A stretch of DNA of 64,000 nt from JAIQFL01 sp035295745. GTDB lineage: Bacteria; Acidobacteriota; Terriglobia; Bryobacterales; Bryobacteraceae. How positions within the stretch are numbered: the first letter of the stretch is position 1; each line of letters starts with the position of its first letter. Of the stretch, positions 27,158-35,944 are shown piece after piece. The position numbers and the translations under genes were made by a program. The notes beneath the pieces were generated by a model. That model was not told the origin of the DNA. It saw only the letters and a program-made list of their open reading frames with translations, and searched no databases. The stretch spans positions 89,092 to 153,091 of the forward strand of contig DATGIL010000047.1 of assembly GCA_035295745.1 (NCBI GenBank). Direction: 5' to 3'.

Positions 27158-28324
27158 ATGCCTCCACAAGTATTCATCATCGGCGCGGGAATGATCGTGC
27201 ACGATCAGATCCTGCCATCGTTGTACCATTTGCAGCGTCAGGGTGAGATCGGGGAGATTTCGGTGTGCGCGCAGTCTTACGCGACGGTCCGGCGGCTGGC
27301 CGACGCGGAATTGATTGCTCGCGCCTTCCCCGGACAGTCCTTCCGCATGTTTCCGGCCGCGCCAGCCGCATCGCCGCAGCCTGAGTTGTATCGCGAGATC
27401 CTGGCGCAGCTTCCGCCACGCCAGATCGTGGTTGTGGCGATTCCCGATCAACTGCACTATGAAGTGATCATGGAAGCTCTGCGGCACAATCAACACGTCT
27501 GCGCGGTGAAGCCGCTGGTGTTGAAGCACAGCCAAGCTGTGGAGATCGCGCGCGAAGCCCGGACTCGCGAGCTTCTGGTGGGCGTGGAATACCACAAGCG
27601 CTTCGACGATCGCAGTCTGATGGCACGGCGCGCCTATCGGGAAGGCCGCTTCGGCGAATTCCGGCTGGGAACTGCCTGCCTCTTCGAAAAGTGGTATTAC
27701 CGGCATTCGAATTTCCAAAACTGGATGACAGCGGAAAACTCCGACGCCTTCACCTATATCGGCTGTCACTACGTCGACCTGGTCCACTTCATCACCGGGC
27801 TCCTCCCCGTCTCCGTTAGCGTGTACGGCATCCTCGATCGCTTTCCGAACGGGAAGGAGGGGTACCTGTGGGCCGATGCCCGCGTCATCTGGAGCAATGG
27901 CGCGTGCCTCAATGTGCAGAATGCTCTTGGTTTCCCGGATGCCGCTCCCGGAACCAATACGCAGGGCATGACGCTCTACTGTCAGGGCGCGACGGACGGC
28001 GGCCTGATTTCACATTCCGACCAGTATCGCGGCCTGAAGTACTCTTATGCCAATCCCGTGTCGTATGCGGAACCGAGTCCGGATTATTTTCAGTACGTCG
28101 ATCTTGGATCGGGCGGCCTGGTGCCGGTGGGCTACGGCTATCGCTCAATCGAAGCGATCGTAAGGTCGGCCATTCGCGTGAGTCAGGAAGGCGAGGCGGT
28201 GCTGGATGAGATCGATCGTGCCGGGATTATTGCCACCCCCGCCAATAGCAGCTTCAACGCGCGCGTGATCGAAGCGGCGCGCGAGTCGATTGCCAACGGT
28301 GGCCGTGAAGTCCGCTGCGGGTGA
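27158..28324 (+). CDS. Gfo/Idh/MocA family oxidoreductase
   Basis: The 388-aa NAD(P)-dependent dehydrogenase has the Rossmann start VFIIGAGMIVHDQ. The usual EKP motif reads VKP in CAVKPLVLKH; the Lys is retained but the Glu is not. The C-terminal substrate domain contains EYHKRFDDRS and YIGCHYVDLVHFITG, which carries the family's His. The substrate is probably a sugar or inositol derivative. It follows the aminotransferase by 279 bp, a gap with no recognised feature except GC-rich repeats; co-transcription is possible but not evident. Confidence 0.88.
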   Translation: MPPQVFIIGAGMIVHDQILPSLYHLQRQGEIGEISVCAQSYATVRRLADAELIARAFPGQSFRMFPAAPAASPQPELYREILAQLPPRQIVVVAIPDQLHYEVIMEALRHNQHVCAVKPLVLKHSQAVEIAREARTRELLVGVEYHKRFDDRSLMARRAYREGRFGEFRLGTACLFEKWYYRHSNFQNWMTAENSDAFTYIGCHYVDLVHFITGLLPVSVSVYGILDRFPNGKEGYLWADARVIWSNGACLNVQNALGFPDAAPGTNTQGMTLYCQGATDGGLISHSDQYRGLKYSYANPVSYAEPSPDYFQYVDLGSGGLVPVGYGYRSIEAIVRSAIRVSQEGEAVLDEIDRAGIIATPANSSFNARVIEAARESIANGGREVRCG

Positions 28325-28375
28325 GCGGACGTGGCGCAAAGAACACTTCTGTGATTCCGCCGAGGTAGTCCGTGC

Positions 28376-29758
28376 CTAATGGTGGAACTGCGCGCTTTCC
28401 AGCTTTGCGTTCAGTCCGGGCTGCGACGCAAACCAATCCAGGTGGCGCTTGATATCCTTGATCAGCATGTCCGCAAGGTCGCAGGTGAAGCCATTCCGCA
28501 CCACCACCCGCTGAATCACGGTGTCTTCGCGATTCGCCGGTAACCGATACGCCGGCACCTGCCATCCGCGATCGCGAAGCCGGTCGGCCAGATCGTACAG
28601 AGACCAGTGCGCACTCTCTTTCATCTTCCACGCGAAGACGGGCAAGTCGCGGCCAGTACTGACCAGTTCAAACGGTCCCAGGGCTTCGATCTGCGCGGCG
28701 AGGTGGACTGCCACATCCTGGCAGGCCTGATGGATCGCGCGATAGCCCGATCTTCCGAGCCGGATGAGGTTGTAATATTGCGCGATCACCTGGCTGGCCG
28801 GACGCGAAAAGTTGATCGCCAAGGTGGGCATGGTGCCCCCCAGATAGTCGACGTGGAAGATCAGGTCGGGATGCAGGTCCGCCGCCTCGCGCCAGATGAT
28901 CCAGCCCACACCGGGATAGACCAAACCGTACTTATGCCCCGAGGCGTTGATCGACTTCACGCGTGGCAGCCGGAAGTCCCACTTGCGGTCAGGATGCAGA
29001 AACGGCGCGACGAAGCCGCCGCTCGCGCCATCCACGTGAATCGGAATATCGAGCCCCGTCTTCTGCTGCACGCGATCGAGCGCGGCACTGAGCGCCTCGA
29101 TGTTCTCATAGTCGCCCGTATACGTGCTGCCCATCACGCCTACCACGCCGATGGTATTCTCATCGCACATCGCCGCGGCGCGCTCGGGATCCATCACAAA
29201 TCCGTTACCCTCCAGCGTTACGCAGCGCTCCTCCACGTCCCAGTACCGCGTGAATTTGTGCCAGCAGACCTGCGTGTTCGTCCCCATCACCAGATTCGGA
29301 CGCTCGCACGATTTGCCGGCCTTGCGCATCCTCTCCCGCCAGGCCCACTTCAAAGCGAGTCCTCCGAGCATGCAGGCCTCACTCGAACCGATCGTCGACG
29401 AGCCGAGCGTATTCTCCGGGGTGGGCGAATTCCAAAGCTGCGCGATCATGTGGACGCACCGCATCTCCAACTCCGCGGTCTGCGGGTATTCGTCCTTGTC
29501 GATCATGTTCTTGTCGAACGTCTCCGACATGAGCTTGTGCGCTTCGGGTTCCATCCACGTGCCGCAAAAGGTGGCGAGATTGAAGCGCGAGCTGCCGTCC
29601 AGGATGAGTTCGTCATGGATGAGATGGTAGGCGGTGCTGGGGGGCATTCCGTCCTCAGGGATGGCATGCCGGGGCGCCGGGCCCAACAGCCAGTGTCTGG
29701 CGTACATCGGTCTCATCACGCGGGTCATCTCATGCTTGGGATGGGTTGGATCTTCCAT
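28376..29758 (-). CDS. gadB: Glutamate decarboxylase
   Basis: The 460-aa PLP-dependent decarboxylase converts glutamate to 4-aminobutyrate and CO2. Marks of the GadA/GadB family are LNLATFCGTWMEPEA-like text near the start, IGSSEACMLGGLALKWAWR, HVDGASGGFVAPF and the Schiff-base Lys in NASGHKYGLVYPGVGW (about residue 273). The C-terminus ends FHH, as in acid-resistance enzymes where the tail plugs the active site. No gadC-type antiporter is in the window. Confidence 0.95.
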   Translation of the reverse strand: MEDPTHPKHEMTRVMRPMYARHWLLGPAPRHAIPEDGMPPSTAYHLIHDELILDGSSRFNLATFCGTWMEPEAHKLMSETFDKNMIDKDEYPQTAELEMRCVHMIAQLWNSPTPENTLGSSTIGSSEACMLGGLALKWAWRERMRKAGKSCERPNLVMGTNTQVCWHKFTRYWDVEERCVTLEGNGFVMDPERAAAMCDENTIGVVGVMGSTYTGDYENIEALSAALDRVQQKTGLDIPIHVDGASGGFVAPFLHPDRKWDFRLPRVKSINASGHKYGLVYPGVGWIIWREAADLHPDLIFHVDYLGGTMPTLAINFSRPASQVIAQYYNLIRLGRSGYRAIHQACQDVAVHLAAQIEALGPFELVSTGRDLPVFAWKMKESAHWSLYDLADRLRDRGWQVPAYRLPANREDTVIQRVVVRNGFTCDLADMLIKDIKRHLDWFASQPGLNAKLESAQFHH

Positions 29759-29818
29759 AACCGGAATTCGACTCTATCACAAGGGGCTGCGCACCTGGGT
29801 TTACACTGCGTGAATTTT

Positions 29819-29858
29819 TTGAGTAGACAGCCTACAGAACATACAGTAGAATGACTAC
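29819..29858 (+). promoter_or_regulatory. Promoter with twin GTAG-N5-CTAC operators, PadR gene 2
   Basis: TTGAGT (29819-29824), 17 nt, TACAGT (29842-29847) forms a promoter just ahead of the PadR start at 29862. Two perfect 13-bp palindromes with the same layout, GTAG-ACAGC-CTAC (29823-29835) and GTAG-AATGA-CTAC (29846-29858), are 23 bp apart, about two helical turns. They cover the -35 and -10 regions. They look like a double operator for PadR. Confidence 0.7.
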
Positions 29859-29861
29859 ACA

Positions 29862-30215
29862 ATGAGCGAGAAGCCCCGCCCACGCGTGGAGTTCCTGCAA
29901 GGCACCCTTGACGTTCTGATCCTGCGGACCCTGTTGACGGGGCCGCAGCATGGCCACGCCATCGCCAAACACATTCAGCGGACTTCGGAAGATCTCCTCC
30001 AGGTGGAAACTGGTTCGTTATACCCTGCCCTCCACAGGCTGGAGACGCAGGGATGGGTCGCGGCTTCATGGGAACTGTCGGACAAGGGAAAGCGGGCGCG
30101 GTTTTATCGCCTGACGCCGCGCGGCCGCAAGCAACTCGAGGCCGAACAGTCGAAGTGGGAGGCGTTCTCGCGTGCGATGCAATTGGTGCTCAATCCCAGG
30201 GATCAGGAGGGTTAG
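29862..30215 (+). CDS. PadR family transcriptional regulator (ADOP-linked, copy 2)
   Basis: The 117-aa regulator has the acidobacterial PadR pattern: LQGTLDVLILRTLLTGPQHG, then HAIAKHIQR, TGSLYPALHRLE and a wing in KGKRARFYRLTPRGRKQLE. It is followed without a gap by a second ADOP permease (stop TAG then ATG). A strong GGAGG at the end of this gene serves the permease start. It differs clearly from PadR copy 1 in sequence and operator, so the two probably control separate units. Confidence 0.95.
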   Translation: MSEKPRPRVEFLQGTLDVLILRTLLTGPQHGHAIAKHIQRTSEDLLQVETGSLYPALHRLETQGWVAASWELSDKGKRARFYRLTPRGRKQLEAEQSKWEAFSRAMQLVLNPRDQEG

Positions 30216-32984
30216 ATGATCGCATTCTTCCGAAAACTGAGATATCTGGCGCGGCGGCGCCGTAAAGATGAGGAACTGCAAGAGGAGCTTCAGTTTCACC
30301 TCGACGAGGAAGCTGAGGAGCGCCGCGAGGACGGTCTGCCGGATGCCGATGCCAGGCTGGCCGCACGTCGCGACTTGGGAAACGTGCTGCTAGTGGAGGA
30401 AGACACGCGCGCGGCGTGGACGTGGATGTGTGTCGAGCAACTGCTGCAGGATTGCCGCTATGGGCTGCGCACCATGATGGCCAACAAGACCTTCAGCGCG
30501 CTGGCGATCTTGTCTCTGGCCCTGGGGATCGGCGCCAACGCCGCCATTTATAGCTTCATGGATGCGATTCTATTGAGCACTCTGCCGATTGCGCATCCCG
30601 AATCCCTGGTGATCGTGAACTGGCACGATGCGGTGCGCGAACGCGCGTCAGTCATTCACGGCGCCAGCGGCAACATCCACAACGATAGCGAGACCGGATC
30701 AACCGCAGGCATCTTCCCATATCCCGCATTCGAGCTTCTGCGGAAGTATGATGCGGTCTTTTCGAGCGTGTTTTCGTACTACCCGACGCGCAAAGTGAAC
30801 GTGCTAATCAAGGGCCAGGCCGAAGAGAACAGCGGAGAGTTCGTCTCGGGAGATTATTTCCGCGGACTGGAAGTAGTTCCCACTTCCGGCCGCCTCATCA
30901 TGCCCGACGACGATCGCGTGGGTGCCCCGCCGATCGTGATCCTGAGCTACGCGTTCAGCATGCGGCGCTTCGGTAACTCAGAAAGCGCGCCCGGGCAGTC
31001 CATCCTCATCAACAACCTGCCGTTCACGGTTGCAGGCGTCGCCCCGCCGTCGTTCTTCGGTGTCGATCCGTCGGCGAATCCCGACTTTTACCTGCCGTTG
31101 CATACTAACCTGATCCTGAAACTGAGGGGAGGGCCAGGGGATGCCAAGGGCTACCTCGACCAGAACGAGTACTGGCTGGAGATGGCCGCGCGCTTGCGTC
31201 CGGGAGTGAGCATCACGCAAGCGCAGGCCGAGCTCGGCCCGGTCTTTCATCAATGGGTAGCCAGCACGGCGGCGAACGGTGAGGAACAGGCGCACCTCCC
31301 CAATCTGCTGCTCCAGGAAGGCGCCAGCGGCGTGGATTCGCTACGCCGTGAATACTCGCAGCCATTGTATGTACTGCTCGTGATGGTGGGTGTGATCCTG
31401 GCCATTGCATGCGCCAACATCGCGAACCTGTTGCTGGCGCGGGCCGCGGCACGCAGACGGGAGATGGCAGTGAGGCTCAGCATGGGCGCGGGGCGTTTTC
31501 GTGTAATTCGCCAACTCCTCACTGAAAGCGTACTGCTGGCAATCTCCGGCGGCGCGTTGGGAATCCTGTTTGCGATTTGGGGAGTACGGTTCCTCAAGCT
31601 TCTGCTGAAGCACGAATGGCTGGGGTTCGCTCTGGACCCCGCACTGAACTGGCGTGTGCTGGGCGTCACGGCTCTACTATCGATGGCTACCGGGCTGTTG
31701 TTTGGGCTGGCTCCCGCACTGCAGGCCACTCGTGCGGACGTAATGCCGGCCTTAAAACAAACACGAACCGGCGATGGCGGGTCGCGGCATTTCTTTCGCG
31801 GGGCTGGCCTGAGCCGCCTGCTGGTAGTGACCCAGATTGGTCTCTCGCTGCTTCTGCTGGTGGCGGCCGGGCTGTTCGCGCGGACGCTCGCCAATCTGCA
31901 AGCCATCGAGCTGGGGTTCCAGCGCGACAACCTGCTGCTATTCCAAATGAATGCCCGGCAGGCGGGCCATCGCGACCCGGAGATCGTCCAGTTCTACAGC
32001 GAACTGCTGGAACGCTTCCGGGCCATCCCAGGCGTGACCAAGGCGACGGTGATCCACTATCCGATGGTTGGTCGTGGAACCTGGATGGGGTCGGTCTTTC
32101 CTGCGGGAGAACAGCCGAATCCCGAGCGCACCACTCATATCCTAATGACGGGCACCGGCTTCTTCAATACGTTCCAGATTCCGGTGATCCTGGGACGCGC
32201 CACCGACGAACGCGACCGCGCAGGCGCGCCACCTGTCGCGGTGGTCAACCAAGCCTACGTCGACGTGAACTTCGCAGGGCGAAATCCGATCGGCCGCCAT
32301 ATCGTGGTCGATCGCCGTCCTCCGCTGGGGAAGCGGGATGTCGAGATTGTGGGCGTGGCCAGAAATGCCCGGTACGGCGATACTCGCGGTGACTATCGGC
32401 CGGTGGTTTACCTTCCCTTTACGCAGGGTTCCTACTACCCGGTGGATGAGATGACGTTCGTGCTGCACACCACCGGTGACCCGCTGGCCTACGCCAACAC
32501 GGTGCGAACACTCGTACGGCAGGCCGACGCGCGGATTCCCGTGACAAATGTCGAGACGGAGGCAGCACAGATCGACCAGACTATGAGCCGCGAGATCATG
32601 TTCGCCCGTCTGTGCTCGGGCTTCGCGATTCTGGCGCTGGTAATCTCGTGCATCGGTTTGTACGGGACCATGGCCTATACGGTGGCACGACGCACGGGCG
32701 AGATCGGGATACGGATGGCCTTGGGAGCGCCGCGCGCCGTGGTGCTCTGGATGGTACTGCGCGAAGTGCTGATTCTGGCGGCGGTCGGTCTGGCGCTGAG
32801 TGTTCCCGCGGCGCTGCGCAGTTCAAAGCTGGTGGAGTCGTTTCTCTTCGGAGTGAAGGCGGATGATCCGGCATCGGTAGAACTGGCGGTCGCGATCCTG
32901 TTGGGAGCGGCTATGCTGGCTGGTTTCGTACCGGCGCGCCGGGCCTCGCGAATCGACCCGCTCACCGCCGTCCGGCACGAGTAA
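30216..32984 (+). CDS. ADOP-family MacB/FtsX-like permease, copy 2
   Basis: The 922-aa protein begins with the permease prefix domain (IAFFRKLRYLARRRRKDEEL, EELQFHLDEEAEE). It continues with two MacB_PCD-FtsX halves; membrane segments include FSALAILSLALGIGANAAIY, LLVMVGVILAIACANIANLLL and GFAILALVISCIGLYGTMAY. It ends PARRASRIDPLTAVRHE. As in copy 1, no ATPase is next to it. ADOP proteins are a lineage-specific expansion in Acidobacteria; an export role is inferred from the MacB resemblance. Its stop directly abuts the stop of the convergent kinase gene. Confidence 0.95.
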   Translation: MIAFFRKLRYLARRRRKDEELQEELQFHLDEEAEERREDGLPDADARLAARRDLGNVLLVEEDTRAAWTWMCVEQLLQDCRYGLRTMMANKTFSALAILSLALGIGANAAIYSFMDAILLSTLPIAHPESLVIVNWHDAVRERASVIHGASGNIHNDSETGSTAGIFPYPAFELLRKYDAVFSSVFSYYPTRKVNVLIKGQAEENSGEFVSGDYFRGLEVVPTSGRLIMPDDDRVGAPPIVILSYAFSMRRFGNSESAPGQSILINNLPFTVAGVAPPSFFGVDPSANPDFYLPLHTNLILKLRGGPGDAKGYLDQNEYWLEMAARLRPGVSITQAQAELGPVFHQWVASTAANGEEQAHLPNLLLQEGASGVDSLRREYSQPLYVLLVMVGVILAIACANIANLLLARAAARRREMAVRLSMGAGRFRVIRQLLTESVLLAISGGALGILFAIWGVRFLKLLLKHEWLGFALDPALNWRVLGVTALLSMATGLLFGLAPALQATRADVMPALKQTRTGDGGSRHFFRGAGLSRLLVVTQIGLSLLLLVAAGLFARTLANLQAIELGFQRDNLLLFQMNARQAGHRDPEIVQFYSELLERFRAIPGVTKATVIHYPMVGRGTWMGSVFPAGEQPNPERTTHILMTGTGFFNTFQIPVILGRATDERDRAGAPPVAVVNQAYVDVNFAGRNPIGRHIVVDRRPPLGKRDVEIVGVARNARYGDTRGDYRPVVYLPFTQGSYYPVDEMTFVLHTTGDPLAYANTVRTLVRQADARIPVTNVETEAAQIDQTMSREIMFARLCSGFAILALVISCIGLYGTMAYTVARRTGEIGIRMALGAPRAVVLWMVLREVLILAAVGLALSVPAALRSSKLVESFLFGVKADDPASVELAVAILLGAAMLAGFVPARRASRIDPLTAVRHE

Positions 32985-33962
32985 TCACGGCGTCGCGGCT
33001 TGCAGTACTTCCTCGGGAGACGCGGTGCCGGTGCCCTTTTTCATGATCGTGATGGACGCGATCTGATTGCCGAAGCGGGCGGCAGCGGCGGGGTCGCGGG
33101 TAATTTTGAGCGCCAGTGCGGCGCCGGCCGAGAAGCTATCTCCGGCGCCGCAAATGTCCACCGGATGTTCGATGCGCTTCGCTCTCACCCAGGTGGGAAC
33201 GTGCTCGCCGATCAGCAGCGCGCCATTCGCGCCACGCGTGATGACCAGCAGCGGGGACTCCGTGACGCGGCGCAATTCCCGATAGTCGATGCGCCCTAAG
33301 ACCCGGCGGCAGGCCGCGCGCGCCTCGAATACGTTGCCCTTCACGATCACGCCACGAAAGTGCTCCGCTCGCATCCGCGAATCGACCCAGATCAGAATGT
33401 GTGGATGAGCTTTGGCGATTCTTGCGAGTGCAGCCCGGACCGCGCCCGTGACCAGTCCGCCCGCATCGGTCTCAGCCTGGTCGGAAACCAGAATCACGTC
33501 GTAGTCCCCAGCGTGCGTTTCGAGGCGAGCCGCCAACTCGCGATCCAACTCCTCCGGTACAGGTCGCGTATTGACGAAATCGATTCGCGGCAGATCCTCA
33601 ATACCGGTCGCGGCATTGATCAGCTTGGTGTAGGTGAAGGTCGAAATCTGTTCCGAGCGCAACAGCAATTGACTCTCGATGCCGCGCGCCTCAAGCGCGC
33701 GCCCCAACTCATATCCGAAGCCATCGATGCCGAGCGTTCCGAGCACGGCGACTCGGGCCCCGAGGGCCGCGACGTTGTTCGCCACTGTGCCCGCGGCGCC
33801 GGGAGTCGTCTCGGTGGCGACCACACCGACCCGTGGAATTCCCGTCTCGCGCGATGGATCGGCAAGGGTGGGATCGTAACGGCACCAGCGGTCCAGGCAG
33901 ACATCGCCTACCACCAGCACGCGCAGCCGCGAAATGCCGGACAGAATTTCCGCCGTGGTCAT
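32985..33962 (-). CDS. PfkB-family carbohydrate kinase, HldE/RfaE-like
   Basis: The 325-aa kinase starts VLVVGDVCLDRWCRY and has TPGAAGTVANNVAALGA, matching the N-terminal kinase domain of HldE (heptose-7-phosphate kinase). The catalytic/anion-hole motif is DICGAGDSFSAG. It lacks the HldE nucleotidyltransferase domain. The ATG at 33962 is chosen over 34013 because the longer form would run into an inverted repeat. It is the last of three same-strand genes with a phosphatase and a deoxyhypusine-synthase-like protein; the substrate is unknown. Confidence 0.88.
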   Translation of the reverse strand: MTTAEILSGISRLRVLVVGDVCLDRWCRYDPTLADPSRETGIPRVGVVATETTPGAAGTVANNVAALGARVAVLGTLGIDGFGYELGRALEARGIESQLLLRSEQISTFTYTKLINAATGIEDLPRIDFVNTRPVPEELDRELAARLETHAGDYDVILVSDQAETDAGGLVTGAVRAALARIAKAHPHILIWVDSRMRAEHFRGVIVKGNVFEARAACRRVLGRIDYRELRRVTESPLLVITRGANGALLIGEHVPTWVRAKRIEHPVDICGAGDSFSAGAALALKITRDPAAAARFGNQIASITIMKKGTGTASPEEVLQAATP

Positions 33963-34010
33963 CCCGCTCGCCTCTGCATGTGGCACCCCGGACCTGAGAC
34001 TGAGCGGGAA

Positions 34011-34084
34011 CACTCCCTTGCGGTCGCGGCTCGTGCGTCGCGGCTCAATTCGATGCTTTTACGAGCCACGACCGTAAGGCAGTG
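34011..34084. repeat. 24-bp imperfect inverted repeat (large hairpin)
   Basis: The arms CACTCCCTTGCGGTCGCGGC-TCGT (34011-34034) and its near-reverse complement (34061-34084) differ at 3 of 24 positions and enclose a 26-nt loop. It sits in the 142-bp gap between the deoxyhypusine-synthase-like gene and the kinase gene. The sequence is like dispersed palindromes common in Acidobacteria genomes. It may reduce or modulate expression of the kinase. Confidence 0.75.
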
Positions 34085-34104
34085 ACGCGCAGGGTCTTCA
34101 ATTG

Positions 34105-35073
34105 TCATCCCGCAGGCCTCTGCAACAGACGCCACAGCGCCGGCAGCGTGGCGCGATGCTCTCCCGCGAAGTAGAAGCTCTGCCCGCCCTCAGCGACCGT
34201 GCGCACCAGAATCGTCTTGTGCGGCCGGAAATAATAGCCCGGATCGCTCTTCGGCAACTCCTTGCGATAGTCGCCGTGGATGGGAACGAGATCGAAGACC
34301 GCGGTCGCAAAGTCGCGAATCGATCGCCCCTCCTGCCTCGCCACGTTGCGCGCCATCGCCAGCGCCTTCAGATAAACCTCCGGGCCCATGATCGCGGACC
34401 CGAAGCTCAGCAACACGCCGCTCTCCAGGCGCTCCACCGTGTGGGCGAAGATCAGGAAATCGCGGTAACTCGCCGCTCCCAGCGCGGCCCCATCGCAGTT
34501 GGGATGTTCGTGAATAATGTCGTACCCGACCCCCACGTGAACGGTGACGGGCACCCGGCAGCGATACGCAGCCGCAAACACAGACAGATCGCGGTGCGGA
34601 CAGTCGCTCTCGCCGATGCGGCGGCCGACATTTTCTCCGAGACCCAGCCTCAGATCGGCAGCTTCCCGAATCCAGTCGTTTAATTCCCCCGTCTCCCGCC
34701 ATAGACCGAACTCTCCCGTGCGGATGTAGCGGTCGACGCTCTCGGTGGTCGCGCCGATGCGGGCGAGCTCGTAATCGTGAATGGCCGCGGCACCGTTGAC
34801 CGCAATGTGATCGATCCATCCTGCCCCCAGGAGGTCGATGATGTGGCGATTCACGCCTGCACGGAGCACGTGCGCACCCATCATCAGGATCCGCGCCGCA
34901 CCTGTTTCACGCGCCCGCCTCAGGCGCGCGGCGACTGTCTCCAACTCGGGATGCGAGAAGGCCGGGACGGGATCTTCGAGCGAGAGCCATCGGTCCAGAT
35001 GCAGATCATGCCGGCGTTCCGCGAGCGGCTTCACTTGCAGACGGGAACGATCGAAGATTTCGTATTGGCTCAT
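34105..35073 (-). CDS. Deoxyhypusine-synthase-like protein of unknown function
   Basis: The 322-aa protein has a segment, MMGAHVLRAGVNRHIIDLL, then GWIDHIAVNGAAAIHDYE and a GEFGLWRETG loop, that resembles the NAD-binding core of deoxyhypusine synthase and its bacterial relatives. VHVGVGYDIIHEHPN also fits. However, the C-terminal region (GSAIMGPEVYLKALAMARN) lacks the WGK catalytic signature, so a true synthase is unlikely. The start at 35073 overlaps the stop of the HAD gene (ATGA). Its partners are a phosphatase and a sugar kinase, hinting at a small-molecule pathway. The family call is tentative. Confidence 0.6.
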   Translation of the reverse strand: MSQYEIFDRSRLQVKPLAERRHDLHLDRWLSLEDPVPAFSHPELETVAARLRRARETGAARILMMGAHVLRAGVNRHIIDLLGAGWIDHIAVNGAAAIHDYELARIGATTESVDRYIRTGEFGLWRETGELNDWIREAADLRLGLGENVGRRIGESDCPHRDLSVFAAAYRCRVPVTVHVGVGYDIIHEHPNCDGAALGAASYRDFLIFAHTVERLESGVLLSFGSAIMGPEVYLKALAMARNVARQEGRSIRDFATAVFDLVPIHGDYRKELPKSDPGYYFRPHKTILVRTVAEGGQSFYFAGEHRATLPALWRLLQRPAG

Positions 35074-35885
35074 ACGCGGAAGAGCTCCGGCATCCAGATT
35101 TCTGGCTGGAGGTAGTTGGGAAGGATATAGTCCGCGCCTACGCCGATGAGGCGCTGCCGCTTCCACTCGTCGACGATCTGGCAGTCGGGCTCGTCGGTGG
35201 CGACACCGACGGTGACACCGCCGGCACGCCGCACTTCCTCGATCTCGACATATCCGTCGCCGAAACCGAGCAACTGATTGCCGCTGACGCCGGGCAGTGC
35301 GAGGATGCGCTGCACCAGAATCCGCTTGGAGAATTTCTGGAAATCGTCGAGTGCACCATACACGCCGCCATCGAAGTATCGGGCGACGTCGAGCAGTTGC
35401 GCTTCCTCTTTCAGGTAGATCTCATCGGTGCCGCTCGCGAGATACATCGAGAAGCCGCGTGCTTTGAAGTCTTCGAGCACCGCACGTACACCCGGAACCA
35501 GGTAGCGGTCGGGCGGACAATGGCCGCGGCGAAGATCGTTCAGGCGGCCGGCGATGACATGGGAGAGCAGGTCGAGGTAGCGCTGCTTATAGACCAGCGG
35601 CTCCAAAGGCGTGCCGCCGCGCCGCGTCACTTCACTCGCGAGCGCGATCATCTGATAGATCGTCTCTTCGCCGGTGAGGCGCCAGACGAAACTTTCTATT
35701 ACCTGGCGTAGTTCGTCTTCGGTTTCGCCAGTCTTTAGGTCAGCCAGTACCTCGACCATCATTGGGACCATGACACGCATCCAACCGGTGCGTATGAGCG
35801 ACAGGGTTCCATCGAAATCGAAGAGGACAATGCGGGCGCCGGCCGCGGAAACTCCGGGATGTACGGATTCCATGCAAAGAACCAT
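35070..35885 (-). CDS. HAD-superfamily phosphatase
   Basis: The 271-aa hydrolase has motif I FDFDGTLSLI, motif II near MYLASGTDE, a Lys region in FSKRILVQ and motif III LLGFGDGYVEIEE. A helical cap lies between motifs I and II, as in phosphoglycolate phosphatase-like enzymes. It leads the three-gene unit and overlaps the next gene by 4 nt. A second ATG at 35873 (MESVHPG) is also possible; neither has a clear ribosome-binding site. Confidence 0.88.
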   Translation of the reverse strand: MVLCMESVHPGVSAAGARIVLFDFDGTLSLIRTGWMRVMVPMMVEVLADLKTGETEDELRQVIESFVWRLTGEETIYQMIALASEVTRRGGTPLEPLVYKQRYLDLLSHVIAGRLNDLRRGHCPPDRYLVPGVRAVLEDFKARGFSMYLASGTDEIYLKEEAQLLDVARYFDGGVYGALDDFQKFSKRILVQRILALPGVSGNQLLGFGDGYVEIEEVRRAGGVTVGVATDEPDCQIVDEWKRQRLIGVGADYILPNYLQPEIWMPELFRV

Positions 35886-35932
35886 TCTGGCAGATCAGGA
35901 TGATTTGGGCCGGGGATAGGCCCGGCCTCCGC

Positions 35933-35938
35933 TACAAT
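35933..35938 (+). promoter_or_regulatory. -10-like TACAAT before the transglutaminase gene
   Basis: TACAAT ends exactly 6 nt before the GTG at 35945, with no Shine-Dalgarno between them. It suggests a leaderless transcript starting at or near GTG. Confidence 0.45.
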
Positions 35939-35944
35939 AGCGAT

